From Palsa-506 sp963786975 (GTDB taxonomy: Bacteria > Actinomycetota > Actinomycetes > Streptosporangiales > Streptosporangiaceae), in NCBI GenBank assembly GCA_963786975.1, contig CAWBBE010000001.1, positions 248,001 to 312,000 on the forward strand: DNA of 64,000 bases. The letters run 5' to 3'. The position numbers and the translations under genes are program-made. Positions 1 through 8,494 of this stretch are shown piece after piece. The notes beneath the pieces are model-generated. The model made no database searches. It saw nothing but the letters and a program-made list of their open reading frames with translations, and was not told the origin of the DNA. Within the stretch, counting starts at the first letter, position 1; each line of letters opens with the position of its first letter.

Positions 1-2
1 TG

Positions 3-953
3 GCGATGGCACGCGAGGCCAAGGTGCCTGCGAACGAAGACGGCGCCCGGCCGGGCGCGGTCTATGCCTCCGCCGAGGTGCACATGTCCGTGGCGAAGGC
101 GCTGGCGGTGCTCGGCCTCGGCCGCGCCAGCCTGCGGCTCATCCCGGTGGACGAGGCGTTCCGCATGCGTACCGACGCGCTGGTAGCGGCTATCGAGCGG
201 GACCGCCGCGCGGGCATCCCGGCGATCGCGATCGTCGCGTCGGCCGGTACGACGAGCACCGGCGCGGTCGATCCGCTGCGGGAGGTCGCCGGCGTCGCGC
301 GGGCTTTCAGCCTGTGGCTGCACGTGGACGGCGCCTACGGCGGCCTGGCCGCGATGGCTGTCCCCGGGCTCTTTGACGGCCTGGGCGAGGCGGACTCGAT
401 GTCTCTCGACGCGCACAAATGGCTGTATCAGCCGCTGGATTGCAGCGTGCTGCTGTACCGTGACCCGGGCGCCGCGCGCCGCGCCTTCGCGTACACAGGC
501 GAATATGCCGAGAGCCTGTCCGACGACCCAGTCGAGAGTTTCGCGTTCTTCGAGGAGTCCCTTGAGCTGTCCCGCCGATTCCGCGCGCTCAAGCTCTGGC
601 TGTCGCTGCGCTATCACGGCATCGGCCAGTTCCGCGCCGCGATCCGCAAGAACCTCGGCCAAGCCCAGCTGCTGGCTCGGCTCATCACTGCCGAGCCCAC
701 GCTGGAGCTGCTAGCGCCAGTCGAGCTCAGCACGGTCTGCTTCCGCTGGAAGGGCACCACGGAGGCGGAGCTGAACCAGCGCAACACGGCGATTTTGCGC
801 GAAGTACTGCGCCGCGGGCACATCTACTTGTCCAACGCCAGCATCCACGGCACGTTCGCCCTTCGTGCCTGCATCGTGAACCACCGCACCACCGACGCCG
901 ACATCGGCGCCGTCGCAGGGGAAGTGCTGGCCGCCGCCGCAGCCACCGCCTGA
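3..953 (+). CDS. PLP-dependent group II (aromatic-amino-acid type) decarboxylase, 5' truncated by window edge
   Basis: This is the C-terminal two thirds of a pyridoxal-phosphate group II decarboxylase, which removes CO2 from an amino acid. The frame is open to the window edge, and about 316 residues are visible against roughly 450-500 in the family, so the true start lies outside. Counting from the Met at base 6, the ring-stacking His is H26 (SAEVHMSV). The segment SAGTTSTGAVDP follows, then the PLP-pyridine Asp D108 in HVDGAYGG, and the Schiff-base lysine K138 in SLDAHKW. The family is clear but the substrate is not. The gene precedes a convergent phosphoesterase, so membership of the phosphonate cluster further right is possible but unsupported. 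Confidence 0.88.
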   Translation, partial: AMAREAKVPANEDGARPGAVYASAEVHMSVAKALAVLGLGRASLRLIPVDEAFRMRTDALVAAIERDRRAGIPAIAIVASAGTTSTGAVDPLREVAGVARAFSLWLHVDGAYGGLAAMAVPGLFDGLGEADSMSLDAHKWLYQPLDCSVLLYRDPGAARRAFAYTGEYAESLSDDPVESFAFFEESLELSRRFRALKLWLSLRYHGIGQFRAAIRKNLGQAQLLARLITAEPTLELLAPVELSTVCFRWKGTTEAELNQRNTAILREVLRRGHIYLSNASIHGTFALRACIVNHRTTDADIGAVAGEVLAAAAATA

Positions 954-1002
954 CAGAAAGGCGGCCAGCCGGCCACCCCACAGGCTGCTGTCCCGGCGGC
1001 CC

Positions 1003-3157
1003 TTACGGGGCCCGGTCGGCGGACCCGCGCGCGGACGCGGCCATGCCCAGATCCAGGACGTGGAGGGTCGCGCCGGTGGTGAGCACGGCGAGGGTGGTAC
1101 AGCCGGCGGGTGCGGGCTGAGTGGTGACCGATGCGCGCAGGTCGCCGACGAGCTGCCCGCCGCTGTCCGGATGCAGGCGCCATACGCTGCCGTCGAGCAG
1201 CGTGATCACCGGGCCGTCTTCGGTGAGCACCGGCGCGGTCGGCGCCCCGGTGCCGGCGGACCGGTAGGGCCCGTACGCCTCGCGCAGGCCGTGCAGCGGG
1301 TAATGCGCCGTGATCTGGCCGGTAGCACGGTCGAGGTAATGGACGATGCCGTCGCCGGTGACCAGGATGATCGCGTCCTCGGTGACTAGCGGCGCGGCGG
1401 TGGAATAGCGTCCGTGCAGGGTGGTACGCCAGCGCACCCGCCCGGTGCCAAGGTCGAGCCGTTCCAGGCTTGGCGTGGCAGTCCGCAGCACCAGCGCGTC
1501 GCCGTCGCCGATCGGGGCCAGGGAACTGGAGGGCGGCGGCGTGCCGGGCGGGTCGGTCCAGGCGAGGCCGGCGTCTGCCAGGCGTAGCGCGGTCAGGCCC
1601 AAGCCGGGACCGCCGAAGGGCAGCACCGCGAGCTGCGGGGTGACCAGGCCCGTCCCGTAGGTCAGTAAGGTATCGGGGGAACCAGGGCCGCGGAGTTCCC
1701 AGCGCAGTCCTCCGCTGGCGAGATCCAGGCAGGCGACGGCGCCGATGTCACCGGTGATCACCTGGCCCTCGGGAGTGACCAGCGGCGCTGCGAGGAGGCG
1801 GCGCTGGTGCCTGCCCGGGAGCTGGTATGCCCACCGCTGCTCGCCGGTCGCGGCGTCAACGGCTGTCAGCCGGCCAGGCGGTGCTGGAGACCAGCACCTG
1901 GCTACCGGCGGCGCAGATGCCGGTGACCGGCTCCTCGGCGGCGCGCGCCGTCCACGCCGGGCCGGTCACCGGGTGAACCCGGCTGACCAGGCCGGCGCCG
2001 TCACCGGCGGTCGCCGGTGCCAGCACAGTACCGCCGTCGGCAGCAACGGCACCAAGGTGCTGACTGTGCCCCAGCTGATAACTGGCAACGACGGCCCCGG
2101 CGGGAGGCCGGCCGGGGCTGCGGGCAGGCGGCCGGGCAGCCGGTGTCCGGACTGCCTCATGCCGCAGCCGCGCCGAAGCCCCCTGCCAGGTGAGGGTGAT
2201 CATGCGCCATTGCGGAGGCGACCAGTCCAGCCCCCCGAAGCCCACGGCGGGCGTGCTGAGGAAATGGCAACCGCCGACGGCGCGCTGCGCGTCAGCATGC
2301 CAGTGCCCGGTCACGACGGCGAGCAGCCCGGGCGGGCCGGCGCTGCGGCGCAGCACGGCGAGCGTGTCGTCGCCGGGCTGATCGTGTGCCAGGACAAGGA
2401 CGGGCAGGCCCTGGTCGCGAGTCGCGAGATCTGCGGCGGCGAACTGCCGCTGCTCTGCGGAATCAATGCCGCACCAGGCGCTGAACCAGTCCAGGGCCAC
2501 GACGTGAACACCGGCCAGGTCAGCTGACCACCAGCGAGGGCCCATGGCCCGCTCGTAGCGGGTCACCGTCGCGCTACCCAGGAATCCTCCGCCGCGCGGG
2601 GCGTCGCCGGGCTCCGGCTCATAACGATGACCGCAATGATCGTGATTGCCTGGCAGAACCTCGACCGGCAGCGGAGCTGCCGCGATCACCTCGGTGAACA
2701 GCTGGAATTCGGCCGGCGTGCCATGATCGGTGAGGTCGCCCGTGATCACGGCCAGGTCAGCGCCGGCTGCCGCCGCAGCCGCCAGCGAGCGGCGCAGGCC
2801 GCCCAGGGTATCGGCGCGGTCGCCATAGCGGACGGCGAGCCCGGCCGGGTTCCCCTCCAGCCCGCTGACATGAGGGTCGGTGATGTGCGCGAGGCGCACC
2901 GCCGACCGTGGCACGGACCCGTCGCCGGGCGGCCGCGATTGCAGGCGCAGCGTCACGGGCCGGCCCGGCCTTGGGTGAGCCCACCATCCGCCGCCCGGCC
3001 ACGCCGCCGGGCGGCGGGCCCACACCGGGCGGCCGGGCACCGCGGCCAGCGAAAAACAGCCGTCGCTGCCGGTGACCGCCCAGCGCCGGCCGTCGCTCAC
3101 CGCCAGGCCGCCAAGCGGCTCGCCGCTGTCGCCCAGCACGCTACCCGTGACCTGCAT
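1003..3157 (-). CDS. Calcineurin-like metallophosphoesterase fused to PQQ-type beta-propeller, frameshifted
   Basis: The ATG at 3157 follows GGGTGAG and gives an N-terminal Ig/CarboxypepD-like segment (about residues 1-60). A calcineurin-like phosphoesterase domain follows, with metal motifs DPH (94-96), GDLTDHG (140-146), GNHDH (170-174), AHD and GHWH. The C-terminal third carries PQQ-like propeller blades of the AVDAATGEQRW type. The frame breaks near 1871-1879: the upstream frame ends at a stop after ...STAWPADSR, while the other frame continues as LTAVDAATGEQRW down to 1003. Removing one base there joins both parts into a protein of about 717 residues. No signal peptide is evident, so a cytoplasmic phosphodiesterase is likely; the substrate is unknown. 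Confidence 0.75.
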
Positions 3158-3469
3158 TCTCTCACCCGAGCCTGGCTGAGGATCCGTACCTCCCGGAAGG
3201 AGGAACGGACCGGGACCACCCATGTCGTGCAGACAGGACTTCCCAGAGATCCCTCCCTGCTTTGCCAGTCTGCCCCGCGTGCGCCCGCCCGCGTGCGGAG
3301 CCGCCATGCGACAGAGCACCCGCCGCGCCCCTGACCACGCACACCAGCATGCCGCGTGGCGGGCCAGCGCAACAGGGCCACCATGCGGCAACTTCCGTAT
3401 AGGCCCACTGCGAGCTGGCGACTATTATCTGTGTACGGGGCCGGCGATGATGGCTGGTGGAGGCCGACA
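3158..3469. other. Intergenic region between divergent phosphoesterase and mpnS-like genes
   Basis: The 312 bp should hold promoters for both neighbours. I see an A/T-richer patch at 3420-3435 containing TATTAT (3424-3429) as a candidate -10 for the plus-strand gene, but no convincing -35. The three-copy 11-bp direct repeat found in front of pepM is not present here. One inverted CCACGC/GCGTGG pair occurs at 3335-3340 and 3354-3359. Confidence 0.4.
3456..3463 (+). promoter_or_regulatory. Strong Shine-Dalgarno that fixes the TTG start of the mpnS-like gene
   Basis: GGTGGAGG lies 6 nt before the TTG at 3470. The only upstream in-frame ATGs, at 3356 and 3383, lack a comparable site and would add residues unlike the family. 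The TTG start also places the metal ligands at family-like positions. Confidence 0.75.
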
Positions 3470-4837
3470 TTGAGCGACAAGACATATCTTCAAATGGTTG
3501 GCGCTCGGATTCTCAGCGAGGCGAATGACCTGAAGCGGGATCTGCCCATGCTCGCTGCGGATATTAATTTCGACCCGGAAACCTTGGCCAAGGTCGTAGC
3601 AGGCACGACTTCCTATGAGGCGGCCGACACCGTCATCAGGAGGATGGGGGAGACGTACCCCATTGATGAGGAAGCGCTGCGGCTGGTCAAGGACGACTGC
3701 GATGCCGGGATCAAGATCATGCGGGCGGACGAATCAGCGCAATCCAGTCGGGTTTTCGAGCGGCCGGATAGGTACGGCAATCTCACGCCGTATTATGAGT
3801 ACCGTGACACTGCATTCTCCAGATTATCACCATTCCGGCCAGAATGGATCCGGCAGCTCAGAGTCGTGCAGGATTCGGATCCGGAGAACCTCGACGTCGC
3901 CTTCAACCAGGGGCACTTCCTGCACCAGTACAGCATGTACGTCGGGCCGGTGAATCACTACTGGGAGATCGATGGCTGCCGGTACGGAGCGGAGATGAAC
4001 ACCGGCGACTCCAGCTACACCACACCATTCCGGCCGCATACCTTCACTGCCCGGTCGGCTTCCAGCCAGGCGCTGATCCTGGCGATTACCTTCGGCGGCA
4101 AGGTGTGGCGTGCGCAGCGCGAGCTGTACGCGCTCGGTGACCGGGTGAAGTACTACATTGCACCACGTGGGAGCCTCGCCGCCACTTCCAGATTCCTGAT
4201 CCGGCAGCAGCTCGAGAACGCGGCCATGACGGTCGAGCAGCTCTGCGGGATGCTCCGGGCCGCCGGAAGCGGGCTGCGGCCGGAGGTGCTTTGCGATGAC
4301 GATGCAGAACTTACAGATCACGACATCCGGGACATCGCGAGTGCGCTGGGTGTGGACGAGCGCAGTCTCGATGCGGGGCGGAATGACTCTGAACCGGATG
4401 TACTCATCAAGCGCTGCAATGGGGATGAAGATTATCCGTACCCGAGCCGGGACGACCATCGGTACACGGTCACTCAGATGGTCAGCACATGCAGAATGCC
4501 TGCGATGCGCGGCTGCCGCATCAAGGTAACGGCGAGCGACAATAAGCTTCGGGACGGGCTCACCAGCGGCCTGCACGGGTGGATATACAACTACAGCGAG
4601 TCAGCGGCCAGGCTGGCGTGGTCAGACGGATCCGCAGAGCGCGAGACGCGGTTCGGCCCAGGCGACTCCGCGTATATCCAGCCGTTCGTACGCTGCGCGT
4701 TCTCCCGGGCCGACCGGGATGCAGCAGAACTATGCCTGGTCCGGGTGGCCGGGTACATCGCCGAGGACACACAGCGTGAGCTCAACCGGTTCCCATCGAT
4801 CACGCGCGCCGTGCGTGAGGACAGGCGATGGTATTAG
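3470..4837 (+). CDS. mpnS: 2-Hydroxyethylphosphonate-cleaving non-haem iron dioxygenase, methylphosphonate synthase type
   Basis: This 455-residue protein belongs to the HEPD/MPnS family: two tandem helix-turn-helix plus cupin units (about 1-265 and 266-455). These enzymes use Fe(II) and O2 to cleave the C-C bond of 2-hydroxyethylphosphonate. The first cupin has NQGHFLHQ, giving H149 and Q153, and FRPHTF, giving H190. Known MPnS uses two His and one Gln at almost the same positions (H148, Q152, H190 in Nitrosopumilus, from memory). HEPD uses a Glu just before the Pro of its second His motif; here that site is Thr-Thr (184-185). Methylphosphonate is therefore the predicted product, by inference. 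GC is clearly below neighbouring housekeeping genes, and Leu119 is encoded by TTA. It converges on the kinase operon. Confidence 0.8.
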   Translation: MSDKTYLQMVGARILSEANDLKRDLPMLAADINFDPETLAKVVAGTTSYEAADTVIRRMGETYPIDEEALRLVKDDCDAGIKIMRADESAQSSRVFERPDRYGNLTPYYEYRDTAFSRLSPFRPEWIRQLRVVQDSDPENLDVAFNQGHFLHQYSMYVGPVNHYWEIDGCRYGAEMNTGDSSYTTPFRPHTFTARSASSQALILAITFGGKVWRAQRELYALGDRVKYYIAPRGSLAATSRFLIRQQLENAAMTVEQLCGMLRAAGSGLRPEVLCDDDAELTDHDIRDIASALGVDERSLDAGRNDSEPDVLIKRCNGDEDYPYPSRDDHRYTVTQMVSTCRMPAMRGCRIKVTASDNKLRDGLTSGLHGWIYNYSESAARLAWSDGSAERETRFGPGDSAYIQPFVRCAFSRADRDAAELCLVRVAGYIAEDTQRELNRFPSITRAVREDRRWY

Positions 4838-4907
4838 CGTCGGGAGATCGTGGCGCAATCCGCCGCGGGTTGGCCGCTTCCCGGAGCGGAGGGTGAAGGT
4901 GGCGCGG

Positions 4908-4927
4908 CCGGGCTTGCGGCGGCCCGG
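4908..4927. terminator. Weak GC hairpin between convergent mpnS-like and kinase genes
   Basis: CCGGGC (4908-4913) and GCCCGG (4922-4927) can pair around an 8-nt loop in the 208-bp convergent gap. There is no T tract, so this is only a candidate terminator. Confidence 0.25.
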
Positions 4928-5045
4928 GGGCCGACCGCCGCACGGTTCACCCGCGTGCGCTGTCACCTGCCCGGCGGCAGGTCAATGACCTGGCCGCGGA
5001 TTAAGGGCAGGCCCAGGGGGTAGCTAGCGCAGCCCCGTGATGTCC

Positions 5046-6053
5046 TTATCCGAAGCCCCGGAGCGTCTTGAGAACCATCGTGCGCTGCTCTGCGTCCAGC
5101 ATGTCGACATTGGCTCGGTAGCAACGCGCCGAGCGAGCCATCCTGCGGAGTTGCTCTCTCATCGAGTGCAGGATCCGCGCATATCTGTCCAGATCATAAT
5201 CATAGTACGCCAGCAGGTCGTCCTTTAGCCCGTACGTGGTCACGGCCCAGGCAAATTGGTCGAGGAATACCTCGGCCGTCTGCGCCGTGATCATGTCGAG
5301 GCCGGGCGGCCTTTTGGGGTTGTAGTCGACAATGACCAGATTCCGCAGGGCAGCCTGGGAGACCGCCTGGTGCCCGAAAAGGGTCTCGGCGCCGGCAATG
5401 TAATCACCGCCCTCCAGGTGGGCGGTCAGCCGCCGCTCCGTGATCAATTCGCCGAAGCATTCGTCCGGCCGGACCCGCATGGAGGACGGGACGCCATGGA
5501 CTGTGCCGTGCTTGATGAGGACGTGCGTGTTCGCCAGGAACCGGGCGCCGTTGAGGCACGCCTGCGCGAGGAAGACTGTCTTTCCCCCGCCGTTCCGGCC
5601 GCAGAGCAGGGTTACCCCGGCCTGCGGTTGCTCGAAGGCGGCGGCCTTGAGGTGCAGGAACCCGTGGTCGGCCGAGAAGATGGTAAGCAGGTGCTTGACG
5701 AAGTATGGCCAGACAGTCCGCTCCAGCGAGCGGCCGAACACATACATGCGGCGGCCGCGGGTGATCAGGTAAGCGGGGTCGCCAAAATAGTGCAACAGAT
5801 ATGAGCCCTGCCGGAATCGTTTGGCGCGGAACGTATTATCGGTCAGTGCTGTTATCAGCGCGATGTCAACATCGTCCCGGCTTACGTCGATACAGTAGAT
5901 CTCGTAGTCCACGGCCTCGCCGTCGGGCAGAAAACGGGAAAAGTAGGCGTAGGCCGGAAAGTCGTCAAGGTTAGTGGCCAGCCGAATCTTGATCAGGTTC
6001 AGATCTATGACGCGAGAGGTCCTGACTGTAATTTCAGGAACTTCTACACTCAT
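5046..6053 (-). CDS. P-loop kinase of HPr-kinase-like type, candidate FomB-type phosphonate kinase
   Basis: The ATG at 6053 lies 8 nt after GGAGG (a TTG at 6068 is too close to the site) and gives 335 residues. A Walker A GRNGGGKT sits at 152-159, followed by NTHVLIKHGTVHGVPSS (175-191). That layout is typical of HPr kinase/PEPCK-like small-molecule or serine kinases. The gene follows the FomA homologue after 27 bp. In fosfomycin clusters fomA and fomB are adjacent and add successive phosphates to the phosphonate, so a FomB-like role is the best guess. I could not confirm FomB homology from memory. The alternative is an HprK-like kinase of the sort that phosphorylates lasso peptides, which would fit the nearby PqqD-like and nucleotidyltransferase genes. 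GC is low for this genome. Confidence 0.6.
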   Translation of the reverse strand: MSVEVPEITVRTSRVIDLNLIKIRLATNLDDFPAYAYFSRFLPDGEAVDYEIYCIDVSRDDVDIALITALTDNTFRAKRFRQGSYLLHYFGDPAYLITRGRRMYVFGRSLERTVWPYFVKHLLTIFSADHGFLHLKAAAFEQPQAGVTLLCGRNGGGKTVFLAQACLNGARFLANTHVLIKHGTVHGVPSSMRVRPDECFGELITERRLTAHLEGGDYIAGAETLFGHQAVSQAALRNLVIVDYNPKRPPGLDMITAQTAEVFLDQFAWAVTTYGLKDDLLAYYDYDLDRYARILHSMREQLRRMARSARCYRANVDMLDAEQRTMVLKTLRGFG

Positions 6054-6080
6054 GGGTCGGCCCTCCAATAGGACTGGGTC

Positions 6081-6869
6081 TCAGGCGATACGGCTGAACT
6101 CGAGGTCAGTGGGCCAGGCGGCGGTCTCCTCGAAGAGAAACTCCAGGTCTGGCAGCGGCGGGCGGCCAGGCATGATGAAGCACTCCGCGCCGCGCCGAGC
6201 GCACGCGACCAGGGCGTCGAGTTTGCCGCGCATGGCGCCGGTCGCGTCCCAGTGACCGGCTTCCCAGAGCGCGTCGTAGGCAGGTGCCGGGTTAGCGGCA
6301 TCCACTTCCCTCATCACCGCGGTACCGCGCGATCCGCCGGTGATGATCCCCGGGACATCAGTCAAGGCGACGACCCGCATGCGTGCGCTGAACACCGTGA
6401 GTAGCAGCTCAGGTATCCGGTCGCTGGACAAACAGCGGAGGGAGCCGTCGCTGCCAAGCACGCAGTCGGCCGATAGCACCGGCACCGCGCCATGGCGGAG
6501 CAGCGCACGCACCATGTCCATGTGAATCTCAGCCGAATCGGCGGCGGCTCCGCACATGGCAGCGAGCTGGAGCGGGAAGGCGTTCACGCCGGCTTCGGTC
6601 AGTGCGTCCGCCCAGACCCACCTGACCTGGGCGGTCTCGTGGGTGAGGCGTAGGAGTGAGAACCCCCCGGAGCGGCTTCGCTCCCGGATGAGGCGATGAA
6701 CGTCTGCCCCGCCGCCGGAGATCACGATGACCCGGCCAGGGTGACACTGGGCGAGCGCGGCGAGGGTTTTCGCGTATACGGCGATCACGTCCCTGTTGAG
6801 GCTCAACCCCGCGTTCTTATCCGAGAACAGGCTTCCGCCAACCTTCACGGCGACGACTTCGGGTCGCAA
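6081..6869 (-). CDS. fomA: FomA-type phosphonate kinase (amino acid kinase fold)
   Basis: This 262-residue protein is a close match to fosfomycin kinase FomA, which transfers the ATP gamma-phosphate onto the phosphonate and so disarms it. The TTG start at 6869 is set by GAGGAG 7 nt upstream. Residues that bind fosfomycin or ATP in FomA, as I recall them, are conserved at the same numbers: K9 in KVGGSLF, K18 in SDK, H58 in GGGADVH, T210 in WDATGAM and K216 in GKLDAL. The segments NAFPLQLAAMC and CARRGAECFIM are also FomA-like. There is no Fom3 methyltransferase or Fom4 epoxidase in the window, so it probably protects against, or activates, a different small phosphonate. The neighbours are the MFS exporter and the second kinase. 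Confidence 0.88.
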   Translation of the reverse strand: MRPEVVAVKVGGSLFSDKNAGLSLNRDVIAVYAKTLAALAQCHPGRVIVISGGGADVHRLIRERSRSGGFSLLRLTHETAQVRWVWADALTEAGVNAFPLQLAAMCGAAADSAEIHMDMVRALLRHGAVPVLSADCVLGSDGSLRCLSSDRIPELLLTVFSARMRVVALTDVPGIITGGSRGTAVMREVDAANPAPAYDALWEAGHWDATGAMRGKLDALVACARRGAECFIMPGRPPLPDLEFLFEETAAWPTDLEFSRIA

Positions 6870-6964
6870 TTCGATCTCCTCTGCGGGTCTGCTCCTCCGC
6901 TGTGATGTGCCAGCGGCCCGCCCTGTTCAGGGCGCGACTCAGGACGGGAACCCAAGCGCGTTTC

Positions 6965-8253
6965 TCACTCGGGCAGGACGACTGGGAAGTGAGTGGCGCT
7001 CAGCTGGGCCGCACGGCGTCGTGCTAGCCAGGTGCCGGCGGCAGCGGCGATGGCAAGGATCAGGCTGTAGAGCAGCCAGCCGGCGGCGCCCAGGGCAACG
7101 ATGCCCGCCATGGCCGCAGGGCCCGCGATCGCGATCAGGGCCCAGCTCAGGTCGAAGGCGGCAAGATACTCGTTCTTCCGGCCTGCGGGCGCCAGCTCGT
7201 ATGACAACGTCCACCAGGACGGGGATTCCAGCAGTTCGCCGCAGGTCAGGGCCACGGCCGCAGTCAGGAGCATGATCACGGCCAGCCACGGCGACACCGA
7301 CGGGGCGAGCGCCAGGATCACGGCCATCACCCAGAAGGCGACCGCGCTAGCGCGCACCGCTCGGATCGCCGTGCCGACCTGGTTGATCTGCTTGGAGAAC
7401 CGATACTGCACGGCGACCACCAGCAGCGTGTTGATCACGACCACCACGGCGACCGTCCAAGCGGGGATGCGCGGATGCCGCAGCACCAGGAGCGGGAGGC
7501 CGACATCGAGCACGACCAGGCTGCTCCCGAACACGGCGGCGCAGGCGATCAGGCCGAAATACTCCAGGTCCCGCAGCACCGACCAGTCCGTCCCGCCGGG
7601 TGCCTGCGGCGGGGAGCCCAACCGGAGCCGGGTCAGGCACACGGCCCCGGCCACAAAGGACGCCCCATTCGCCAGCAATGCCAGGCGCAGCGCCACCGGC
7701 GATCCAGTGGCCAGTATTAAAGCGCCCAGGCCGCCGGCGGTCAGGTAGCCAATATTGCGCAGGGCCCTGAGCGTGCCCAGCGCCCCGGCCCGCTCGTCCT
7801 CACCCAGCGCGGTGACCGTCAGCGCCTGGTTGAGGCCGTTCGCGCCGGCCCGGCCACGGCGCCGACCGCGCCGATCACGAGCAGAGCCACCAGGCCGTAC
7901 GAGAACGCCATCACGAAGTAGACGGCGGCCTGGACGAGTTTGGCCGCAGTCACGAACCTGACGACCCCGAGCCTGCCCGCCGCGGCCCCGTTGGGCACGG
8001 CGGCGATCAGTTCGCAGGCTCCTGCGATCGATAGGATGAGGGCAAGGCCAGCGGCACTGATGCCAGCCACCTTGATCGCGTAGAACGGCAGGCAGACTGC
8101 GGCAAGGCCGGTGCCCGCAGCGTCAGTCGTGGCGTTGATGGCAAGAAGCCTGATAGGTCCCCGTGCCGCGAGCGCATCCCACCAGCCCAGAGAGGCCAGC
8201 GTCCGGCGCAGGACCGAGCGCGCCGGGGGTTCACTCAACGAAGCCCCTGTCAT
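6965..8253 (-). CDS. Major facilitator superfamily exporter, frameshifted
   Basis: A 12-helix MFS transporter of about 429 residues is split by a frame break at roughly 7841-7856. The first part ends ...GAVAGPARTASTRR and stops. The next frame continues NGLNQALTVTALGEDERAG, then LRALRNIGYLTAGGLGAL, as expected after the sixth helix, and runs to 6965. One missing base repairs it. The start is ATG 8253 (a TTG at 8238 behind AGGGG is the alternative), overlapping the end of the PqqD-like gene. Position between the decoration enzymes and two kinases suggests export of the phosphonate product. A TTA leucine codon lies just after the break. Substrate assignment is inference. Confidence 0.78.
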
Positions 8254-8494
8254 GCAGCTGTAAGAGGAAGGCACGCACCACGTCCAGGCCCCGGGCAGGG
8301 GTCAGGCCGTAGCGGCTGGTCACCTCGACGGCGATCTGCCGGACAGATCTCCCGCTGCCGACCAGCGACCAGATAAAGGCACCTGAATCGTTCACCTGAT
8401 AGCCGTCGTGATAGGTTTCGATAAGGGTTCCGTCCGGGGAGCTGCGGGTATACGTGCCGAGCACTCGCATCGGTTTCCAGTCATTGTCAATCAT
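8231..8494 (-). CDS. PqqD-like small protein (peptide-recognition fold)
   Basis: An 87-residue protein starts at ATG 8494, overlapping the nucleotidyltransferase stop by 8 bp, so translation is coupled. The pattern DGYQVNDSGAFIWSLV, then RSVRQIAVEV, and a C-terminal LLQLHDRGF matches the PqqD winged-helix family. That family binds precursor peptides for RiPP enzymes or serves as a small chaperone. In lasso-type systems PqqD-like proteins often neighbour HprK-like kinases and nucleotidyltransferases, and both are present here, but I find no precursor peptide or protease. Its role in a phosphonate pathway is unknown; it could present a peptide or carrier-bound substrate. Confidence 0.72.
   Translation of the reverse strand: MIDNDWKPMRVLGTYTRSSPDGTLIETYHDGYQVNDSGAFIWSLVGSGRSVRQIAVEVTSRYGLTPARGLDVVRAFLLQLHDRGFVE

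Noticed and set aside
3470..4837. Reading the dioxygenase as HppE (Fom4) epoxidase
   Set aside because: Length and the two tandem HTH-cupin units fit HEPD/MPnS; Fom4 is about 200 residues.
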